Shown here one piece after another: positions 1 through 9,300 of a stretch of DNA of 15,932 bases. The DNA comes from Ettlia oleoabundans (taxonomy: Eukaryota; Chlorophyta; Chlorophyceae; Chlamydomonadales). The notes below the pieces were generated by a model, which made no database searches, was not told the origin of the DNA, and saw nothing but the letters and a program-made list of their open reading frames with translations. The first letter of the stretch is position 1, and every line of letters begins with the position of its first letter. The position numbers and the translations under genes were made by a program. The DNA lies in NCBI GenBank assembly GCA_019693395.1, contig JAAMXP010004222.1, forward strand, positions 1 to 15,932, read 5' to 3'.

Positions 1-224
1 GGCATGTTTATCAGCCTTGACTTGTGCTGCTTTTGGTTGGGCCCAATGGTGACAACAATTGGTGTCACTTTATTTCAGCTTGGGCCAAGTTGAGGAGACC
101 ATACCTCGCAGCCTTGCCTTGCCAGCCTGCCTGGCGCCCCTGCGCTGCCTGGTCTCGCCTGCGTGTTGCTTTGAGCCACCTTGTCCTGGCATTTATCCTC
201 TGCACCTTTGTTGCATGGCTGCAG
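1..224 (+). other. Intron sequence upstream of the proteasome exon
   Basis: No segment here resembles the residues expected just before SPYHTNLL in PSMB2-type subunits (a charged helix around 'ELA-ALR'). The stretch ends in a pyrimidine-rich run and GCAG at 221-224, a good 3' splice site. I read it as the 3' part of an intron. An open frame passes through it from base 24 but has no family resemblance before residue Ser at 225. Confidence 0.6.
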
Positions 225-746
225 TCACCTTACCACACCAACCTGCTAATGGCGGGATATGATCAGGGGGAGGGCGGCGGCCCCGCGCTCTACTGGTGCG
301 ACTACCTTGCCACATTGCACCACATGAACATCTGCGGTACAGGATACGGTGAGGCGAGGGCTGGTCGTTGGCAGCTGCAGCCGGTTAGAACCAGCAGCAA
401 GGGGTGCAAAGCTATAAAGGAAGACACAGGAGCATCCACGCTGCACCTCGGGGTTGAAGGAAATCAGGGAGGGAGGGGGCACTTGCGACTTGAGGGTATG
501 GGCTGCCTGTTGACTGCAAGTTCCCCTGCCCAGTTCCTTTGCTCTTCTGCCTGGTGCGATGCAGGCTCGTACTTCGTGCTGTCTATGTTTGATAAGCTGT
601 GGCACCCCAACGTCAGTGAGACGGAAGCCTTTGAGATGATGCGTAAGGGAGTGGAGGAGGTGAAGAGCCGGCTGGTTGTGGCACCACCCAAGTACATAGT
701 CAAGGTCATAGACAGCCAAGGCATCCGGACATTGGGCGAGCTTTGA
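225..746 (+). CDS. 20S proteasome beta subunit, PSMB2/PBD family (C-terminal half, two exons)
   Basis: Exons are 225-348 and 565-746, joined in phase 1 across a GTGAGG...GCAG intron. They encode the last 101 residues of a subunit that is normally about 200 residues, so the N-terminal half lies left of the window. The reading LLMAGYD, then ALYWCDYLATLH, then GYG/SYF across the junction, and finally VKSRLVVAPPKYIVKVID, is the family signature. The subunit (beta-4 in systematic naming, PSMB2 in human, PBD in plants) is a structural, non-proteolytic member of the inner rings of the 20S core particle, in cytosol and nucleus. The intron is 216 bases, a multiple of three, and has no in-frame stop, so an ORF caller reads straight through it. 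Retention would put 72 alien residues inside a conserved strand, so I treat it as a true intron. Bases 1-224 look like the end of the preceding intron. Confidence 0.9.
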   Translation, partial: SPYHTNLLMAGYDQGEGGGPALYWCDYLATLHHMNICGTGYGEARAGRWQLQPVRTSSKGCKAIKEDTGASTLHLGVEGNQGGRGHLRLEGMGCLLTASSPAQFLCSSAWCDAGSYFVLSMFDKLWHPNVSETEAFEMMRKGVEEVKSRLVVAPPKYIVKVIDSQGIRTLGEL

Positions 747-1211
747 CGCAACCCAAATTTTCAATCCTGGGGCCGGGAATTGAAGCTGCCCTCTGCTGGC
801 ACTGCGTAACATGCATCACGACACGCAAGACGTTCCAAGGCAGCACCCATAAGTGTGATTGTAGCATTGGCATCCATATCTCACCTCCTGGATATCTTTC
901 CAAGCTGCCGGCCTTGCCATGTGTCGTGTAAACTTGGCTCCGCTGCGCACGGCTGGCACTGTAAAGAGTCCTTGGTTGGGAGGCGTGTGCTGCCAAATTG
1001 GGACTGGCACACCTGAATCTCCCTGCTGCAAACTTTGTCTTATTGAGATGAAGGTATAACAACAGTCGCTGGGCTTGTATGTAAGCTGTCATGGGCAGCC
1101 TTGCTGACCAGGGTGAGCTGGCGCCGGCTGCTTAAGTGGCGGGTGTGCACTTTTGAATGCTGGAGCTTCAGCCGCATGTGTCACTCATCTTCTTTGTATC
1201 GGCGGTAAAAC
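747..1211. other. Intergenic: proteasome 3'UTR and J-protein promoter region
   Basis: This stretch of 465 bases has no credible gene. It should hold the 3'UTR of the proteasome gene (three TGTAA motifs) and the promoter and 5' leader of the J-domain gene. I see no TATA box. A near-palindrome centred on GGCGCC lies at 1116-1129, about 85 bases before the next ATG; its meaning is unknown. Confidence 0.5.
927..931 (+). promoter_or_regulatory. Candidate poly(A) signal TGTAA, proteasome gene
   Basis: TGTAA lies about 180 bases after the proteasome stop codon. Further copies are at 960-964 and 1080-1084. TGTAA is the usual chlorophyte nuclear polyadenylation signal, with cleavage a dozen or so bases downstream. 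Which copy is used cannot be told from sequence. Confidence 0.5.
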
Positions 1212-2851
1212 ATGCAGCCCGCCATGGACGTCGATGCGGAAGCTCAGCGTGTGTTGCTCGCTGCGCGCACCGGCGACCCCTATGCTCAGCTCGGGCTGGA
1301 AAGGAGAGGCGCTAGCCTTGCGGACGTAAAAGCGAGGTACAAGCGGCTGTTGGTGCTGCACCCGGACAAGAACTTGGGGAACCAGCGGGCGGCCGAGGCG
1401 TTTGCAGTAGTCAGCGCCGCGTATGCCGCCATCTGCGCTGCGGCGTCAGCACCCGCTGCGGGTCCGTTGCCCAGCAGCCAGCCTGCTGTGACAGCAAGGG
1501 GCAACAAGTGGAGGGCATTCACTGGTGGAGTGCAAGGGCAGCAGTGGCAGCAGACGTCACAACGCTGGGCGGAGCAGCCCATCCCCGGCGGCAGTTCCCA
1601 GGAGACCGAGAACCGAACCCCGCCTGACAAACACGTGGGACACGAGTGTCCTTCCCAAGCCTCAAGGTGGCAACAGCGCGGGAATAGCAGTTTGCCAAGG
1701 GCGCAACCTGTGGTGGTGGCAGTGGCAGTTGCTCCTACAAAGGGCAGCGGCAGAGGTGGAACATGTCTTCTGGAACATGGTGCCAGCAGCGCCCAGAAGC
1801 AGCGGCGGTGGCAGGCAGCTGTGCCAGGAGCCCAGCAGCAGCGGAATGCAGCATCACCAGGTCCTAAACCACCTTTCAGTGGCAGCAGCAGCAGCAGCAG
1901 TGGCAGTGATGACGACGAGGCTTCTGAAAACGCCTGTGTACGACTGTCTAGATCGTGTGTGCATCCTGCTGCATTCTACGGCAGTAGAGCCAAGCATGGC
2001 AATCCGCAGCTACAGCAGACAGCATCCTCTCTGTATGGCTTGTTTGGTGGTGGCCGTAGCAGCGGCGGGCAGGCCAGCGGCTGGGTGGGTGGCCCCCACC
2101 AAGAGCAACATTTTCAGCCAAGCCAGCCACAAGCGCAGGCACCTGTGGCGCTGCAGCATGCTGCATCACAGCTGACAGTGCAAGCAACTAGCCGATGGGG
2201 AGCAAAAAGCGAGCTGGCAGAGCTGCTGAAGCAGCCCCCAGTTGTGGTGGCAGAAGTCCTAGCAGTCGGCAGCCAGCCGGCGCCGCAGGCCAGCTCAAGT
2301 AACACCAGGCCGCGAAAACGGCAGGCCAAGCAGGTGGTGCTCAGCTCAAGCAGCGACAGTAGCATCGAGGGGGAGTGCAGCGCAGGTATTGCTTGCGTGC
2401 AGTGTCAAAGCGGAGGAGCAGGTGGGCTGCATGACTGGCAGACAGGCTGGATGCAGATTGGGAGTCCACATTGGCTGGCTCCACAGTGCACAGACTCGTG
2501 AGATGGTCAGCACCGTAGCGACATTTTCCAATATCACCTGCATTGTTCTCATTCTCTCTGCTTGTAGGCAAACCCAGCACTGAGAAGCCTGGGAAGGGTG
2601 CAAGCACCGTGCAACCCAAAGAGCAGCTGACAGCAGCAGTTCTCCGTTTGGAGGCAGCATCCCGCCTGGCAGCACAGGCCGTAGGCAGCAAGATAATCCA
2701 GCGTGGCCGTGCCAAGGCGCTGCAGCAGTACAAAAAGATTCGGCAGAAGAAGGGCAGCGGGGCTGCAGCTAGTGGCAAGGCACAGGCGAGATTGCAGCTC
2801 ACCGTCCTGCAGCCTGCGGTTTCGGCGCCTTTGCCACTGCAGAATGGCTGA
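1212..2851 (+). CDS. J-domain (Hsp40/DnaJ-like) protein with long disordered Ser-rich region
   Basis: Exons 1212-2385 and 2568-2851 (donor GTATTG, acceptor TTGTAG, phase 1) give 485 residues. The start is the first Met after an in-frame TAA at 1206-1208, with A at -3; a second Met at residue 5 also has good context. Residues about 22-78 form a J domain: DPYAQLGL, the helix KARYKRLLVLHPDKN with the invariant HPD at 50-52, then a helix III-like EAFAVVSAAYAAI. That tripeptide triggers Hsp70 ATPase, so this is probably an Hsp70 co-chaperone. No Gly/Phe, zinc-finger or client-binding DnaJ domain follows, which makes it class III (DNAJC-like). Residues about 80-390 are Gln/Ser/Gly/Ala-rich low complexity, with a Ser run before SDDDEASE (223-239), a basic RPRKRQAK (366-373, possible nuclear signal) and a second Ser/Asp cluster. 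The C-terminus (about 410-452) is a basic predicted helix. Client and pathway are unknown. Confidence 0.82.
1881..1901 (+). repeat. AGC trinucleotide run encoding a serine tract
   Basis: A short in-frame AGC run (five AGC and one AGT after a GGC) encodes six consecutive serines, residues 225-230 of the J-domain protein, directly before an acidic SDDDE segment. Such runs change length easily by slippage, so this may vary between strains. Confidence 0.8.
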
Positions 2852-3326
2852 CCTGCGTTTCCCTTCACACTGGGATGGGCAGTGCTCACTGTGTAACAGG
2901 TGCACTTTCTGCTTTGTGGGATGGACCCTCCAAGGTTTGTAAAAGGAAAGCACGAGGGCGGGACTGGGTTGCTGGCGCACGCCACCTCTCCTTCTGCCAG
3001 CAGCTCCTAATCACGTTTAATATCCCTGCCTCATGGTCGGCTTGCAGTAAACCTTGACACCTAGCTGTAGTTCAGAGAGTTGCCTTTAGTACAGACCCCT
3101 GTGATATCGGCCCTGCACACTCCCCTGCTCGTCACATCGATCTTGCTCGTCATTGACGCTTTCCCGTGATCCCAGCAGCCTGCCGGGGCCCTGGCAACCT
3201 GTAGAAAAGCCTCCAAACAGCAGCAGGCTCGACACCTAGTCAGCAAGCCAAAAAGCAGGCCTCCTGCGCCATCAGGCGCCCTGTTGGCCCGCTGCAGCCT
3301 TGTTTGAGCAAGGAAGCAGGCTTGGC
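2852..3326. other. Intergenic: J-protein 3'UTR and PPR gene promoter region
   Basis: These 475 bases hold no convincing exon. They include two TGTAA motifs near the left end and, presumably, the promoter and 5' leader of the PPR gene. I find no clear TATA box. The frame of the PPR start is closed by a TAG at 3237-3239, so any longer N-terminus would need an additional upstream exon, for which I see no candidate. Confidence 0.45.
2892..2896 (+). promoter_or_regulatory. Candidate poly(A) signal TGTAA, J-domain gene
   Basis: TGTAA lies about 40 bases after the stop codon at 2849-2851. A second copy at 2938-2942 is about 90 bases after it. Either would give a short 3'UTR. Confidence 0.5.
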
Positions 3327-6300
3327 ATGGCTGCCGAGGGGCCCTACTGGATGGAGGGCATGCGCTCGCACCCGGTGGGAGGGGTGGAGCGAGCCAACAA
3401 CGCCGGCAGCAGCCTCTCCCTCAGCAGGTGAGCTTGGTAGGCCGGACAGACCGTGAAGGGCAGGGAGGGGCTACACACGAGCCTGGCAGTTTTGGCGGTG
3501 GCGGCGGCTGCAGCGGCCGCGCGCCCAATCATCAACCACGCATAACCCACCAATCCCCTGAACCAGGTCCAACTTCGCTGTTGACATGCGACAGCTGACT
3601 AATGCGCTGGTAGAGGCAAGGGAAGGTACCGGAGAGGTCCGAGCAATCCTTCTGCGTGCCGCTTTCAAGCCCCGCCTGCCAGGTGTGCGCCGCTTGCCTG
3701 CCAGTTTAAGGTTCAAAACAGCCATGACAGTCCGGAACCTTTGCGTCATGCACCTCTACACACTGCCTGCGACTCTGTAGGTTTGACCAAAATGGTGAGC
3801 AAGCTGAGCAAGGAGGGAGCCTGGCGCAAGGCGCTGGAGGTGTTTGAAGCTGTAGAGGCCATGGGGTGAGGCTGTGACCAGCTGCTAAATTTACTTGGTC
3901 AAGCTACAAAAGGAGACGATTGCCTAAACATTGGCAACCATGCATTGCGAGCTGACTCTGCACATATGGCATCCCATGCAGGCTCATTGCTGATACCGCG
4001 CTCACCAATTCTGCAATCAGCGCCTGTGACAAGGGCGGGCGCTGGCAGAAGGCAAGTGGGCTGCCTGCAACTCCACTGACACCTTGCCTGCGCCTGTAAC
4101 CTGCACCATTGCTCACAAGTCACCCCCCTACCTTGCGTTCCCGCCGTATGGCCTGATGCAACCCCCCCCGCCCCGCGCCCCCNAATGACCCTGCCTCCGC
4201 TTTGCTCCACCACCGGTAGTTGTTCTTGCCTTGTCATCCTTCCACTCTGCAGGCGCTGGAAATATTTGATACCATGGCACGCCAGGGGCTGCCCCGTGAC
4301 GCCATCACCTACTCCGCCACAATCTCCTCGCTGGCCAAGGGCAAACAGTGGCATGCAGCACTGCAAGTCTTCGACCACATGCAGGTGTGCACAGTGGCAG
4401 TGCTGCTGCTGCATAGAACCACTCCGACATGTATTGGTGCACACACTTGTCAAATGGAGGGCACTGCCCGCGAGGCATTTACCAGCACACACACCCTGAT
4501 GGCCTCCCCCTATGTGCTCGCTGCCTGTCCCGCACACCCAGGCCAACCACATAGAGGCTGATGTGGTCACCTGCTGCTCCCTCATCAACGCCCTGGAGCG
4601 TGGCGGCCAGTGGCAGCTGGCGGAGAAGCTCTTCCTCCAAATGTGCACCGCGCAGGTGGGTGGGTCGGGGGTCGATAGGCTGGGTTTTGATGGGCTGTTG
4701 TCTTGGTCAGCCTGAGAGGGGGGCAGCTATCCAGGTCACTTCCGGGCAGGGGGGTAGTCTGCTCGTTCTGGCAGGCCTCAGGGGCTTGATATGCTCTTGT
4801 TGATCTGAGCTTCCAGACTGCCCCACGCTGTCCTGCATTCAGGAGGGCCAAGAGGAGACGCGCTGCCCAGACACCCCATCACCCACCCAGCGCCTGTTGG
4901 CGACAGGTAGCAAGATTATGCGCGCCCAGACCTCACCCTCTACAGTGCTGGATGCCTTGCACACCTCTCCGAACAGGGGAGGGCTGGTAAGTGGTGTCCT
5001 TAGCACGACTGCGCAACATTGCACCAACACCTGCGTCAGCGTAATATCTGACGCTAACACGCTGCCCATGAGGAATGGGTCCCTGATGCACCCACTGGTT
5101 TGCGAGGGCCACGTGTGCTCAATGCTGTGCTTGTGGGAATGCCCCAGCCGCTCCCGTCCGCGGTTCTTTACTTCCGGCCCACAGATGAGCATTGCCGAGT
5201 CACAGCATACACCAGATGCCGACTCTGGCGGCTGGAGCAGCACGGCGGCTTCCTATGGCATCCTGCGCTCCGCTGCTAGTGCACAGCAGGATGTACTCGG
5301 CACCATAAACACCAGCCCCTGCCTGCCCGGTTACCGTGATGACTCCTTTGCTTCTCGACACGGTACGGCTGCTCAGCAGCTGCCTAAAGTGGCTGACTGC
5401 TGCCTGTCTGCTTCTTGCAGCAATTTTCAGGTGGTGCAGTTTGTTGGATGATGGCTATGCCCCGTTGCGCTGCTGTAGGTGGAGTTGATGAGCTTGCCGC
5501 CAATTTCAATGCCTCCGTGGCACTGGAAAGCGGCAACGGCGGAAGCTGTAGCCCATCTGATTGTGCTGGCGCTTCAGACTCTGCGGTCGTCAATGACGGC
5601 AACCCCAACCCCTTTGCCGTTGCATCACGAATGGTGTCAAGGCTGCACCGCAGCGGTCTCAGCAGTGAGTGCCATGAAACTGCAGCTCCACTGCAACACG
5701 TCAGCTTAGGCCAACACACTGCTTGGCGTGGCGAGTGTTCTCGACTGCTGTTCAGCAAGGAAGCATGCTCTTGTGCCTCAATGACCCTCCTTGATATGTA
5801 TGCCCCTAAAACTATACGCATTCTGAGTTTCCAACACCTGCCAACGTGGCATGTGCAGGCAGCAGGACCTCTTTCCCAGACCAGATTCCTGAGAATGAGG
5901 AGGCAGTGTTCCAGCAGGGTACGTGGCCTCCACATTTGCTGCGTCATGCATTTGCTGCGTCATGGACTGTTGCCCTGTTAGGGGGTCTGCACACAAGTGC
6001 TCTCCTGCAATTCTTGACCCACTTGCCCCAAACACATCAACAATGCTGTCCCTGCTCCTGTTCCTTACAGATGGGTGTGGCAGTCCGTGCAGCCTGCTCC
6101 GTACGCCCAGCAGTGCGCTGGGTATTGTACCCCCTTCTTCCCCAGCGGGCTGCTCCCCAACACGGCCCAGCTCTGGGCTGATCCGCACGGGCAGCTTGAA
6201 GCGGGACCTAAGCATCCCGCAGCTGGAGGCGGCAGCCAGCCTGCGCCGCGCCATGAGCTGCTGCACCGAGCTGCACGACGGCGCCGGCGAGGCTGGTGAC

Positions 6301-9300
6301 GGTGCAGGTGTGCTCGCTCAACCTGACCATATTGTATAGCCGTCTTACCCCTCTGCTGCACCGGTTCCATGCAATCTGCCTGTTGTTGCCTCACTTGCTT
6401 GTGTCCCTCCATTGCCCGGCAGCCTCGAGCGTGCTGTCCACCTGTCGCTGTCTACAACCATATCCCCTGGCCGCCCCTGCAGGCCTGGCGAGCATGTTCA
6501 ATTTCTCCCACGCCGCCCGCGTGACACCCAACCGTGTGTGTTGCAACGCACTGCTGGCGGCCTATGCCCGCGCGAAGCCGCCACAGTACCAGAGGGTAAG
6601 CAAGACGGGGTGCAGCCAATATTTAGCTAGTTAGGCAGCAACTGAATACTGAAAACTACTAGATGGGACGCATGCTTGGGTCTGCTGCTGCAAGGCAACC
6701 ACCCTTGTGGAAGGGACAATTCTTCCGTTATGTTTGTTGGCTACGCAGGCGCTGCACCTGCTGGCGGCCATGTGGGATGGCGGCCCAACCCTGGCCCCGG
6801 ATGGTGTGAGCTACAACACCGTCATTAAGGCCTGTGCCAATGCCTTCCAGGTAGGTAGTAGCTGTGAAACCAAACCATTCACATGCGTGATTGTGGTGTG
6901 CATGTGTGGGCGGCTCTCTTGATGCCAGTTGACACAGTTCCTCTTCAACCTGCAGCCCATCCCTACATCCTGCAGTTGCTGCTCCCATTGGTGACAGCAT
7001 CTGCCCCGCCCCTTCTGAACCGCAGGTTGGGCGGGCCATGGAGGTATACCGAGAGATGGTGCACAGGTGAGGGCATTTGAGGTGGATAACCCATTGTGGA
7101 AGTTAGTGGGTGCATGTGCTGATCAACACAGACCGGTGGAGGATGTGCCGCCTCTTGCAAGTTTGCAGCATGCCGATTCCACACCTTTCTCAGATTGCTG
7201 GCGCCCGGGTGTGTCCACTGCTCTGCCCTCCTCTGTGCATCCTGCAGAGCCGTGCGACCCAGTGTGACCACCTATGTGAGTGCCTGTGCATGCACCGACA
7301 CACTCCTGTCCTTCACAGATAACGAGCAACAGCATCACCATGTTAACTGCACAGGGGGCGGCCGGGCAGAAACATGGGAGCAGAACCTACTCTTCCTGGT
7401 CATATCGCTTTGAGATTTACGTTAAGTTTTGATTGCTCGCTGCCTGGCTGCCACCCCCGCGTGCCTTTTGCCTTCAGAACTGCCTTATCACTGCCGCCTC
7501 AGATAGCGCCAGCTACGGGGCACTGTTAGAGATTGGGCAGTGGTTGCGCCACGCGGACATTGATGTGCGCTCCAACTGCATGAACGCATACGTGTCGGGG
7601 CTCGTGAAGGTGCGGGATGTGGGTTGTTGTCGAGCGCCATCGCAACCGTTGACCCCTCGGCCGTTGACGTACACGAATGGTTGCATGCCGAAATTGCAAC
7701 TGCCATTCCCGCCGGCCAGCTGATTGGTGTGGTACTGGTCCTGATCCCTCCGCCTCCTGCTTCACTCCTGCTTTCTTCCGTCCTTCTCCCTTGCAGGTCG
7801 GTCACTGGGACGAGGCGCTGGCGTGCTTCTACGAGATGCTGGAGCCGGGGTCGGGTGTGCGGCCCACAGCCTCAACCTTCAACACCATCATGACCGGACA
7901 CATGAAGGCGGGGCAGTGCAACAGGGTGAGATCACATGCAGGCAGGCCAGTAACATTGAGGGATTGCCAGCTCTTGCATAACCAAGGGTCGACACGCTCG
8001 TTGTGTGTACGTGGGTAGTAAGTGGCTCTTGGTGGCCACAGCAACTGCCCTCATATGCCAAGTGTCCTTCCCAAGTTGTAATCTGCTGCGGCCTCGCAGG
8101 TGCAAGGCGTGTTTCACGAGATGCTGCGAACTGGCCTCACCCCCTCCATCGTCACCTACAACACCCTGCTTGCATCCTATGCCAGCCTGGGCGCGTGGCG
8201 CGAGGCTTTGGATACACTGGCACACGTTCGAGCTGCACAGGCAGAGGGCGTCAACCCCAACTCAAGTGAGTGAGCAAGTATATGCCTTCATGCTGTCGAA
8301 GGAAGGCCTATCCCATGGGCTGCGGCTGGTGGTTTTATGTACCGCTGATGTGGTGTACTTGGGCGGCTGTGCGGGATGTGACACAAACTTCCCTTGCCTG
8401 TGTCATGCTCTCTGTATAGTCTTGTGGCTGTTGTTGCTTGAGGGGAGCAGGTGACGTCGTTTTTCGTTATGCAGCCACCTTCAACAGCTGCCTGGCTGCC
8501 ATCGCCAAGGGTGCGGATTCAATCCCCGTTCACCAGCGCCCTGCAGTAGCATCCCGAGGACTGCAGGTGGGGCCTGGATAGTGCCTGCCTGAAGAGCCCT
8601 TCCACTCCCTTGCAGATTGCAACCTCTGCTACAGGGTTCACACTCGCACCAGTTTGTGCTGCATGGCTGTGGGCTCCACGTTCGCCTCAGCAATCTTGCT
8701 GTGAGTGTGTCCATGTCATTTAGTGCAGCGTGCTTCATTCTATTGCCCTCATGCCTGCAGGTGTACCACCAGATGCAATCCACCGCGGGCTGTGCCCCTG
8801 ATGCCAGCACGTACGCCAATCTAGTTTCCATCCTGGACGCCTGTGGGCAATATTCACAGGTAACTGCGGCGCCTGTCTTTTTGGTAGTGAACGGGCAGAT
8901 GCATCACACCTGACTTGAGAGGGTGCGCAGTCATGGAGCAGCTGCAAACTGGCTGCTATAATCTGCATGACACCTTCTCTGGACCCTGATGCTCTGCCAC
9001 ATGCTCATGGCTGACTACATTTGCAAGCTTTCTCCCGCCTGCAGGTTGTGGCTATGCATGAGGTGATGCTGGGTAGTGGCTACACACCCGATGCCACCAC
9101 AGCCGGGCTGGTCCTGAAGGCCGCCGTGCAGGCGGGGCAGTTGCAGAAGGGCTTTGCGCTGGCGCATTCCCTGCAGGCAAGGCTGTAGTGCTGCGGCTTG
9201 CTGCGTTGCTGAGGTGCTGCTTGGCATGCTTTTGTTTCCTACATGTTTAAGCAGGTGATTATGCATCATCAGCGGGCAACCGATGTGTCTGTTGGCGGCA

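Noticed and set aside
1116..1129. GGCGCC-centred near-palindrome as an operator or regulatory site.
   Set aside because: Short imperfect palindromes are expected by chance in GC-rich DNA; nothing links it to a known factor.
3899..4648. A 249-codon open frame on the - strand across the ambiguous base.
   Set aside because: Antisense to PPR exons 4-6; the + strand motifs explain the region.
5185..5451. Reading exon 8 straight on to a stop near 5451, ending the PPR gene there.
   Set aside because: Downstream exons carry PPR motifs and a splice from 5362 to 5431 restores frame exactly; a stop here would orphan the rest.
8617..8913. Open frame running into PPR exon 20 from upstream.
   Set aside because: The part before 8761 has no PPR pattern and is interrupted by a good CTGCAG acceptor; it is intron.
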